Shown: one piece after another, positions 55,862 to 64,000 of the stretch
Numbering within the stretch: the first letter of the stretch is position 1
Layout: the number at the start of each line of letters is the position of its first letter
DNA from: Botrytis cinerea B05.10
Lineage: Eukaryota; Ascomycota; Leotiomycetes; Helotiales; Sclerotiniaceae
Direction: 5' to 3'
Assembly: GCF_000143535.2 (NCBI RefSeq)
Contig: NC_037315.1
Location: forward strand, 1,240,001-1,304,000
DNA: 64,000 nt
The notes under the pieces: generated by a model
Told to the model about the DNA's origin: nothing
Seen by the model: the letters and a program-made list of their open reading frames with translations, nothing else
Database searches by the model: none
Translations under genes and position numbers: made by a program

Positions 55862-58223
55862 TTAAACGCAGTGTGGGGCCATTCCGTTGTGAAAAAGTGC
55901 TTCGAAGTCACTAGTTGAGAGATCTGTATCAAAGTTGATGCCTTCGATAGTATCAAAGTCGACATTCTCCCAATCCACTGTTGAATATGGGTCATTGATA
56001 TTAAGGCCAGGGAAGGGAGTCATTGTTTCTGGTTTTCGGTACTCCGAATCTTGTTGCTTGAAGATATTTATAGAGTTTGAAGCATCGCACGCCGTACTGC
56101 TAGATTCTGGTACCTGGGCTAAAGCTTCTTCTGTAGATGACGACCCCCTTCGTAGAATATCTCGAAGTTGTTGTAGACCTCTCCTCGCTATGGTACTGGT
56201 TACTTGGCAACTCTCAAGCATTTTAAACGCATCCATTATCTCAGCTTTCCTTTCCTCTGATCGTGGATCATCTTTGTTCAAGCAGAAGTCCATTACTAAT
56301 ATGACAGTAGCCACAAAAATGTGATGCGTTACTGTCCACATTCTAAATGGCTGGAAATTTTGCTTCTTGCCCCACTCAGTAAGATCTGTTCCCAGTTCAA
56401 TTACTGAGCGAGCAGATCGAAGACAAACCATTCGGCTGTAAGAGAATCGTGGGTCATGGGCACCTCGCGCAAGATAAGGCCGATGAAGTCTGTTAAATCT
56501 GGTTTGGACCCCAAAATGACCTGCAGTTCTTTGCACTGCCAAGAATGGGTATTTCGCGTCTAAATCTTTGTATTGCGCTCGACTTTTGGCATCTATGCGA
56601 AAAAACGGAGGAAATTCGGAAACCATGCAAATCAGCTTCCTGTCAAAATTTAATACCGTTTCGTAGGGCAGCTCATGCATCTCACAGCCAATGTCTTGCG
56701 TGGCGTCGACTATTTCCCGACAAATTATCGAGAGCTGGAACCTGAATGTAGAGTATATCATATCAGTTTCCGTACTTAAGGGTTGCTTGTAGTCTCCTGA
56801 AGGGCCAATGTCAATATCATTGACATTGCTTGGATAATCGCATTTCATTTGCTGTGGGTGAATCATATATGTACCGCTTTGCGGGCCACTCATAAAAGAC
56901 AGGATCCTACACTTGTTAGACACAGCATGCAAATGATACAAATGAACTTACCAATCAGTAGAAACAATATGCCACCAGATCCTTCGTTTGGTTTCTAGTT
57001 CAACATGATTCAATGCTTTCCCTGCTCTCCGCTTCTTACTTTGGGTAGAATCAATTTGATCGAATCCAAGTGAACGTGCTGAATGCATTGCTGTAGTAAA
57101 AAGGACTCGAAAAGTAGCAATGCCTCCAATATTAGGTAAAAGATGTTGTGCTATCAACAACACTACTTGAATTGACTCCATTGTGGGCTTTCCGATGAAA
57201 TTGGCGGCGCACAATGCTTTGTGAGCTAACAAAGTCCAACGGCGAGTTTTTGATAGAGGTTCCGCTTCTTGAAAATACACACTCAATGCGAAGACTGCAG
57301 AAAGAAGAGCAACGTGATCGTTTTGAGGCTGTAGATTCTGGTCAAGATCATTGTATAGTTTGTTGAGATGTGACTCGAGAGTTGGTACATGAATTATATG
57401 GTAGATCCAAACGACATTAGCAACAAAATATTCAAAAAGATCTCTTGCATGCTTTCTAGACGGAAGTGAAGCCAAACTTTGAGCGTCGACACCTGTTCGT
57501 ACAGTAGTAGCCGACGTACCTAAAAAGGAAGCAGCAAAAGTTTGTGTGATTTCATCATTGTAACATAGAAGATTCTATTTGATTAGCGCTTCGAAGCTAA
57601 GTTTTAGGGAAATAGAATTACATAATTTGTGGACTCTTGGAGGTTTCGGTGCTCGAAAGCATCAGATTCTAACCACGAGACTGTATTTGTAATTTGGGCA
57701 TCTTCTGCAGGCGTTTCTTGCGTCGAGGCGACTAGCCTTTTGTCAGCCAGGATTTGATACAAGAAGGGTTGCAAGGAAAAAGCAATACCAGATGCGGTAT
57801 CTCTCGAACTTCTAGATACATTGATGTTTTTTTCTAGAAGTTCCTCTAACCTTCTCAGACGGGCGTTTAACTCCTCAATCCCTTGACTATTATAGTAATA
57901 ATGAGACAAAGCTAGCAAAACTCATTGAAGCCGCAGCACTGACCTTGACGATCCTGCCGAGACAGAATTAATCGGCTGGGAACCTGGAGTGTCTGCTTGA
58001 CCTGCAGCTGACACGCAAGGAAGTCTGCGAGCTCTGCAATTACTGCATGGAAAATTGCGATCACACTATTGAAGTCAGAAGCGATTCGTTATCTTTCTTA
58101 GAGTGGCATTCTTACCTTGAGTTTCTTGGCCCGACAAAACTGGCATGAGACAGGGTCCTGTCGACGAGCTATTTTCTCCTTACGCCCGTCCTGAGACAAA
58201 TCGATTGGCGGGGATCGCTTCAT
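55862..58223 (-). CDS. Zn2Cys6 fungal-specific transcription factor
   Basis: Five exons: 58223-58116, 58065-57944, 57886-57622, 57574-56952 and 56906-55862, 720 residues with every phase consistent. Residues 27-53 are a Zn2Cys6 cluster (C27, C30, C37, C43, C46, C53); the first intron lies exactly between Lys36 and Cys37, inside the cluster. Exon 3 opens with a coiled coil (IEELNARLRRLEELLEKN), which normally sets dimer spacing. Exon 4 holds the middle homology region (FVANVVWIYHIIHVPTLESH; KRRIWWHIVSTDW). Exon 5 continues it and ends in acidic, aromatic repeats (DWENVDFDTIEGINFDTDL), a likely activation domain. It is divergent from the MFS transporter at 58907 and 684 bases away, a common regulator-target arrangement. 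Confidence 0.9.
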
Positions 58224-58906
58224 GCCGATTCGATGCAAATGGACTAAAACTTTCACGAATAATAATCTCCGAAGGTTAAGTGTATTAATTGAAGATGATA
58301 TTGCGAGTACGTGAAGAATGAAAGGAGTTGTCGTACATGATGATGATATGAAAATACTAGTTCGAGTCTGTCCATGGTGAAGACCTCAATGTCCGTGGAT
58401 TCTCGGGCAGTCCGGCCCACTTTATTACTCACATCTTACATAATTTACCCCGAACGACAACGAGCTTATTGACAAAATCCCCAGAAAACCAAAATAGAAG
58501 GTCCACCAGTGGTCTTTGATCTCCTAACGATAAAACAACAAGGGTTTTGTCGACTTCAGTGGTGATTGGAACGATCAAGATGTGCCGCAATACAAATGAC
58601 AATCCTGCCCACCGTACCAATCGTACATCTAAGGAGAAAGATTCTCTAGATGGTTTAACAATAATCTGTCCTAACAATCTACCGTACATATCGTGAGTGG
58701 CGTTGCTTCAATTCCAAAAGCCATGGAACCTCCGATCTATCTTGATCAGACATGATTCTTCAGGGCTCCATCCTTCGTGGACTATTCAACTATAAGTAAG
58801 TTCGATATCCAAGTGAGTAGAGAGCATCAATTCCATACTACCGCAATATCTTCGTACAAGACATCCGTTCACGATCTGGTTGTACATTTGTTCCTTCTCT
58901 TCTACA
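58224..58906. promoter_or_regulatory. Divergent promoter between regulator and transporter
   Basis: 683 bases without a supported gene. It contains TCCGAAGG near 58268, CCGGCCC near 58412 and CGTGGACT near 58776. These may include Zn2Cys6 half sites (CGG/CCG), but no paired site of clear spacing was found. Confidence 0.45.
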
Positions 58907-60381
58907 ATGTCTCAACAGATAGGTTTAAGTAGTGATGTAACGAGGGGCAACGCTGGGCCGTCCAAATCACCAGTATTTCCAAGCTCAAAACTAGCACCCA
59001 GTGAAGCTCCAAGTGAGTTTTTAGAAAGTGATGCTCCCCGTGATTCAGAATGGAAGTATGTGTTTCTTTTCCCTGTTTAACACATGCCTTATTGACCAGA
59101 AGCTAGTACTCGGTCATGTATTGCGGTCATTGGTGCATTCTCGATAATGTTCTGTTCAGTGGGTTTCATAAACGCTTTTGGAGTTTTTCAAGAGTATTAC
59201 GCGAAAAACATGCTCGCCAATAAAACTGCATCTGAAATTTCGTGGCTTGGATCTTTTAACGTTTTTTGCATGTTTGGCGGAACGTTTGTTGCTGGATATC
59301 TAAACGACAAATATGGCCCAAAGGTACGCAAGTTAGGTTCACCGTGATCGAACCCCGAACTGAAAAAGAAGCAGTTTTTGGTATATGGAGGCAGTGTCGT
59401 GATTCTGCTTGCTCTGTTTATGACTTCTATTTGCAAAGAGTACTACCAATTCTTTCTTGCCCAAGGCTTCTTACTCGGCATCGGTATTGCATCTATTCTT
59501 CTTCCAGCCTTCACCATAGCAGCTCAACACTTCACCACATATCGAGGTCTGGCACTTGGAATTGTAGTATCAGGATCTTCGTTAGGGGGTGTGATTTGGC
59601 CAATTGCTTTGAACAGACTTCTGACCGAAGTCGGCTTTGGATGGGCAGTACGAACTGTTTCTTTCATTCAACTGCCTTTATTAATTATCGGGTGTCTCTC
59701 AATCAGTACACCCATCCAGAAGACTGATCATACCAAACCAAAACCAGATTTCTCTTGCGTCAGGAATCCCGTCCTCATATTACTCGCGCTTGGGCTTTTC
59801 TTAGTATATTTTGGCCTCTTCACGCCTTTCTTTTACATCGAGCCTTGGGCATTGTCACTTGGACTGAATAGCAACTTTGCATTCTATACGATCAGCATAG
59901 TCAATGCAGCAAGTCTATTTGGTCGTATCATACCAGGCCTACTGGCTGATCGATTCGGCTGTTATAATATTGCTGTTGTTGCTGCGATTTCCTCCGGCTT
60001 AGTCTGTACATGCATGATCAAAGCTACTTCTGTGGCTGGAATCACCATGTTTTCTCTGGCTTATGGATTTGCTTCAGGGGCAATCATCAGTCTCCAAGGA
60101 GTTTGTGCAGCAAAGCTGGTACCGCCAACGCAATTTGGAATTGCCATGGGCTCCGTCATGACGTTTCTCTCAATTGCGTAAGTTTCCGCTCACTACCCGC
60201 ATATTCAAATATTGCTAACTCTAGCAGCGGGCTTGTGGGCTCACCAATAAATGGGAAGATTCTCGATGTCTGGGGTTACCTTGGAATGTCTCTATTCTCC
60301 GGAATGATGATGCTTTTAGGTGGATTGGTACTTCTAGCCGCACGACTCCAGCTCAACAGCCAATTGCTGGCGAAGGCTTAG
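58907..60381 (+). CDS. MFS monocarboxylate-transporter-like (MCT/MCH family) protein
   Basis: Exons 58907-59055, 59107-59323, 59375-60177 and 60225-60381 give 441 residues. The start is the ATG of MSQQIGLSSDV. A Ser/Pro-rich N-terminus is followed by 12 predicted helices with the family marks GFINAFGVFQEYY in helix 1, WLGSFNVFCMFGG, LNDKYGPK (helix 2-3 loop), FFLAQGFLLGIG, HFTTYRGLALGIVVSGSSLGG, and in the second half RIIPGLLADRFG and GLVGSPINGKI. Fungal members are proton-coupled or facilitated carriers of organic acids, nicotinate, riboflavin or secondary metabolites; the substrate is not predictable. Intron 3 ends in CTAGCAG, so two acceptors three bases apart (60224 and 60227) are both in frame and differ by one Ser. 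It forms a divergent pair with the Zn2Cys6 gene. Confidence 0.9.
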
Positions 60382-61518
60382 ATTTAAGGATAATTTTTAT
60401 CATCAAAGATATCCAATTTCTGGATTATCTTATCGAATATTATCTTTTCATGTTTTGATTGGCTCTTTGTATTGGTATCGTGGAAGGTTACTTACTGTCC
60501 ATATTATCTCTAAATTATCATAGCGTATGCCCGCGCTGTAGACTTCTCAACCTCGGAGGGAAAACATGAACACTCTTTGGTACTCTTTTAGCACTCTCAG
60601 GTTACCCTAAGTCTGTACCATACAAACTTCAATCTCAATTTTGAAGAAGAAACGCACATTCGAAGTGATCTGACGTTCTACGTTACAGTACAAATTTAGC
60701 ACCGAATCAATAGATGACAGGCTTGATGCTCGATACACTAAAGGAGCCAAGGCCAAAACATCAGGTGTCAGGTTAGTGTTTGGATGAGCATGAAACTTTT
60801 CTGTATTTGATTTTATAACGTTGTTTTTACTCAAAAGTGTTTGCTTAGTTCTCGATGTTGTGGTCATGCCGTGATAGAGTGTTATGTACCAATCGCAACA
60901 AATCCATAAATTAACTCCACGAATCGTATGATCTCCGTTAGATCATCACTTTAATTCTGCACGATCAAAAGTATATAAATATATTAAGAGTGGATCAAAC
61001 CCCTAAATCCCCATCATGTTTCATGTCGTCTATCTTATGTCCGAGCACTCCCTTCCAAACAAAAAGCCTCATTCATCTCATCTTCTCACCGTGCGTTCCC
61101 TAACCATTAGATCTTCAGATCTTCAAGACAACGTGCCTGTGCTTTCAACAAAGGGCTTCCGTGTTCTTGAAATGCCTCGTTGCACTGATACGGCAGTTTC
61201 CGGGAGTCATATATTCCCGCGTACATCATTCACTGTCTGACCGGAAATTTGGGGGTCCGAGAGAAGTATTTGGAAATTATCAAACTCCTGGAATGCAGAG
61301 GCATCATGAAAATCTCAGATGACGGTTTCTATAAGTAGATGGAGATATGACATGCTTGCTTGCTTGCTTTTTTTTTCATTCATCTTCTTCATCTGCTGTG
61401 CCGAGATACCTTGTGCATTTTTCCATTATCACATAAACAATTTTTCGAACAGGATTCGATACATTGCATTCTTTCAATTTCTTATAATCAATCAAACTAC
61501 CACAATCTCAAATTTACA
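60382..61518. other. Intergenic, 1.1 kb
   Basis: A minus-strand 86-residue ATG frame (60867-60607) and a plus-strand 74-residue ATG frame (61016-61240, with TATAAATA about 45 bases upstream) exist, but neither has a motif, signal or helix. I leave both uncalled. The final 160 bases with CTTGCTTGCTTGC and TCATCTTCTTCATC suit a leader for the next gene. Confidence 0.4.
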
Positions 61519-61893
61519 ATGCGTTTTTCAATCATCATCGCTCTCTTGCCATTGGCTCTTGCTGCACCAGTATGCATATTTCCCTTCATAGCATTGATAA
61601 CTTGTTAACAAGACCACAGACTAAACGACAGCTCGACGGTCTTCTTGGGGGAGCAACAGGCACAGGAACAAACACCTCAACCGGTGGTGCTAGCACTGCT
61701 GCTGCTGGAGGGGCTGGAGGATTGGTAAGTCTTCTCTTTGCTTTTCCATTTCGATGATGGTTACTGATAAATTAAATAGGATGGACTTTTCAGTGGTTTG
61801 ACAGGTGGTGCAAATGCAGCTGGCACCGGGGCTACTACAGGCACGGGCGCTGCTGGTGGAGACCTTCTATCTGGATTAACTGGTGGTGCTTAG
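61519..61893 (+). CDS. Small secreted Gly/Thr-rich protein with dibasic site (copy 1)
   Basis: Exons 61519-61569, 61620-61724 and 61780-61893, each in phase 0, give 89 residues. Exon 1 is exactly the signal peptide (MRFSIIIALLPLALAAP). The splice produces TKRQLDGLLGG, where KR is a Kex2-type site. The rest is Gly, Thr and Ala with a second unit DGLFSGLTGGANAAG and an end DLLSGLTGGA. There are no cysteines. The unspliced frame would hit a stop, so the introns are needed. It shares architecture with the gene at 62720: signal, dibasic site, RQLD-x-LLG, then a low-complexity tail. Role unknown: a wall-associated or secreted peptide is possible. Confidence 0.75.
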
Positions 61894-62719
61894 AGATTTG
61901 AAGCTGGGATGAGAAAGTGCGGGGCAGAGAGTGCCTGTGGAGTTATGAAGGGATCAGGAGAACTTTCACCTATACCCTGTTAGAAAGATTCAATTTTATA
62001 TTAGGAAACAAATTATTTCATTTCGTATTTATTTTCCATAAGCATTAGTGACAAAAATTTACTATGCAGCAGAACGGAGTTCTATACGGGCCCGGATGAA
62101 TTAACCACTAGGACAAAGTGAGGTCAGTGGATGCTTTGATACATGAGCTTCCAGAATTTCATTCTAAATTGAAGTGTTTACTTCTCACCTATTCCTAATT
62201 CTAAACATCAGCTTTGGAAGTTTGGAAGTTTTAAGTAAATTAACAAGAAAAAGAAATGTGTCTCCACTCGCATAGATATCTACAACGGGTATAAAATACC
62301 TCGGCATCACCTCCAGCAATCGACATACTCGCCTTATGAAGTTTGCTTTTGAAATATGGAAAATGGTCCAATGTTAATATGGAAGATTATGGATGTGGGA
62401 AATAGAGTGAGAAAATGGCAGACCTTGTCAGTCTCTATTTCAATATGAGATGAAGCAGAAACGTGGGCATATACTTACTTTTTCCGCCCCCTCTCATATC
62501 CCAGATGTATATAATCTCGCAATAATCCGATTTCTAACATCCGCTTTCTGTTCATCGGATCACTCACACTCTTTTCCAATCACTCGCTACTCTAACAAAC
62601 ATCCAACTTCGACGTTCAATATACACTTCATATACAATATCCCAATCTCAACTTTCAACGCACCACTCATCGATCAACTTTCTCGCTATAGGCCACTCTT
62701 GAGAATTCAGCAAAGCAAA
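61894..62719. other. Intergenic between secreted-protein paralogues
   Basis: AT-rich, no gene. 62640-62719 is a plausible leader for copy 2, with pyrimidine-rich tracts. Confidence 0.5.
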
Positions 62720-63115
62720 ATGCATTTCCATATTTCCTTCCTAATCGCAGCCCTCCCTCTCATCTCAGGCGCGCCCACCAATACTCAGAGGCGCCAACTC
62801 GACACTCTTCTCGGCTTGGGTACATCCAGCAGCCCACTCGCATCCGCATCCGACTTATCGGGTCTCGGTTCTCTTCTTGGAGGTAGTACCGGAACGGACA
62901 CAACTTCAGGACTTGGTTCCTTGGAGAGTGGTCTCTCGTCTTTGGGTTCTTTGGGCAGTGGAACGGGTACCTCATCAGGACTTGCTTCGTTGGAAAGTGA
63001 AATTTCATCGTTGATGGGTGGAACTGGTACACTTACTGGTGCGAGCGCTTCTTCAAGCGAGGACGCATTGAGCTCTTTGTTGAGCGGATTGGCACGAAAG
63101 GAGAAGAAAGTCTAG
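62720..63115 (+). CDS. Small secreted Gly/Ser/Leu-rich protein with dibasic site (copy 2)
   Basis: Single-exon 131-residue frame from the ATG at 62720 (CAAAATGC), which opens a signal peptide (MHFHISFLIAALPLISGAP); the frame upstream to 62450 is untranslated leader. A dibasic site follows (NTQRRQLDTLLGLG), matching KRQLDGLLGG of the upstream gene. The body has two near-repeats: TSGLGSLESGLSSLGS and SSGLASLESEISSLMG, each followed by GTGT. The C-terminus is charged (LARKEKKV). There are no cysteines. Leu/Gly/Ser heptad-like spacing could form surface-active or beta-type assemblies, but that is speculation. It has no intron whereas copy 1 has two, so if they are duplicates one has gained or lost introns. 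Confidence 0.72.
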   Translation: MHFHISFLIAALPLISGAPTNTQRRQLDTLLGLGTSSSPLASASDLSGLGSLLGGSTGTDTTSGLGSLESGLSSLGSLGSGTGTSSGLASLESEISSLMGGTGTLTGASASSSEDALSSLLSGLARKEKKV

Positions 63116-63843
63116 TTTTGGTGTAAGGTATTTCATCATAGACTTTGGGATGAGACATTTTGGGGTCTGAGAAACCTTGGTGATGATGATGTGGCTGGAA
63201 TCTTTCTATGTTGTGTTGGCTTTTCAAACTTCTGGTCAAAAACCGTACCAAATTGCAGTCTTTAAAGCAAGAATGACAGAACTTTTGACCAAATACTGCC
63301 GTGAGCACTTGACTCAAGCTCTCTTTTTTTTTTCTGTGACCACAATATGTCACTGCTCGCTGGCACTGGAGATTAAGCAGCGGAAAATTTAGGAAGTGAA
63401 TGTACTTTTCTTTTCGCATTTTTGATATAGGAACATTGTTCATACACGGCTTCTCAAGTGACTTAAATTTTGACCCCTCCCTTCGTCTCTCAGATTTCGA
63501 CTTCTACTCCCACTACTCTTTCCTCCGACTGAATCTCCATTCCATCAAGATCGGCGATGAAAATTGCTTTCAAAGTTCCGTGAAGTGTGCCTCGCGATAG
63601 CATTTTCCTATAACGCCTACACCGATGATCATATGAATAACTATTTTAATTATCTTTCAATACCATTATCCACAACCTCATCTTTCCCGTTCGGAAACTA
63701 ATCCAAAGAGATTCAATAGACATTCAAGACCACCAAGAACTATGTTATACACCTGAATGTTCTGACACGGCTCAGGGAAATCAGGGATGAATCTACTATA
63801 AAAATTAAACGTCATTCCATGTCACAAATGAAGATGTTCTGTA
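63116..63843. other. Intergenic at the right end
   Basis: No supported gene. Overlapping frames at 63033-63443 and 63177-63392 have no protein features. Confidence 0.45.
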
Positions 63844-64000
63844 TTACAGACGATATGAACGCTGAATCACAGTCCAATCTCCGCCACTGTTTCGAACACC
63901 ATTGATCAGTTCCTCAAACCCCCTCAAAGCTAACCCAGTATCATCCTCCTCCATGTCTTCGTCGTCACCATCCAGATTTTCATCTTCTTCCACCTCCTCA
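63844..64000 (-). CDS. C-terminal end of a gene that runs off the window
   Basis: The minus strand is open from 64000 to the TAA at 63846-63844, about 52 codons. It begins with an acidic run (EEVEEDENLDGDDEDMEEDD), followed by TGLALRGFEELINGVRNSGG and the terminal DWTVIQRSYRL. The codon pattern and the helix with a clean stop support coding. The family is not recognised because only the tail is visible. Confidence 0.55.
   Translation of the reverse strand, partial: EEVEEDENLDGDDEDMEEDDTGLALRGFEELINGVRNSGGDWTVIQRSYRL

Noticed and set aside
61016..61240. 74-codon ATG frame with TATAAATA upstream
   Set aside because: Plausible promoter context, but no signal peptide, helix or motif and no supporting neighbour.

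Overview
This window is chromosomal DNA from a filamentous ascomycete. The genes have introns of about 45-90 bases with GT...AG ends and CTAAC/CTGAY-like branch sites. The protein families are typical of Pezizomycotina: Zn2Cys6 regulators, MYND-finger proteins, fungal APH kinases, an OPT transporter, a GH76 mannanase, short F-box-like '2EXR' proteins and small secreted proteins. Codon use and gene content fit a leotiomycete such as the Sclerotiniaceae, but that placement is a guess. No rRNA, tRNA, CRISPR or intact transposon was recognised.

Layout. 1-2.5 kb is a very AT-rich block without a supportable gene, followed by a gene-poor stretch to 4.8 kb. 4.8-10.4 kb holds a small CxxC protein, an APH-type kinase and a spliced single-pass membrane protein. 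After about 3 kb with little content comes GPI2 (13.75-15.2 kb). 16.0-22.8 kb is a cluster of four related genes: two MYND-finger proteins, one member without the finger, and a frame-broken fourth copy on the minus strand that abuts a tiny secreted protein. A GNAT acetyltransferase follows at 23.5 kb, with a palindromic pair of Gcn4/CPC1-type sites upstream. 24.1-26.9 kb holds a MITE-like inverted repeat and decayed frames. 26.9-29.6 kb is a six-exon OPT transporter. 30.5-32 kb is a 2EXR/F-box-like protein. 32.5-34.7 kb is a Zn2Cys6 regulator. 36.8-38.5 kb is a sugar transporter. 39-40.1 kb is a second 2EXR-type protein. 43-44.5 kb is a GH76 (DFG5/DCW1-like) wall enzyme. 46.3-47.9 kb is a charged repeat protein.

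48-51.2 kb contains the remnant of a thioester-reductase module, broken by a stop, frameshifts and loss of the active-site lysine. 51.6-53.5 kb holds two divergent, apparently homologous genes with a PB1-like C-terminus. 53.9-55.2 kb is a second APH-type protein in which the catalytic HGD is HGE. 55.9-60.4 kb is a divergent pair, a Zn2Cys6 regulator and an MCT-like transporter, that looks like a regulator and its target. 61.5-63.1 kb carries two small secreted Gly/Ser-rich proteins sharing a signal peptide, a dibasic site and an RQLD-x-LLG start. The window ends inside a minus-strand gene with an acidic C-terminal part.

The exon models were built by hand from splice motifs and reading-frame phase. 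All lengths are predictions.
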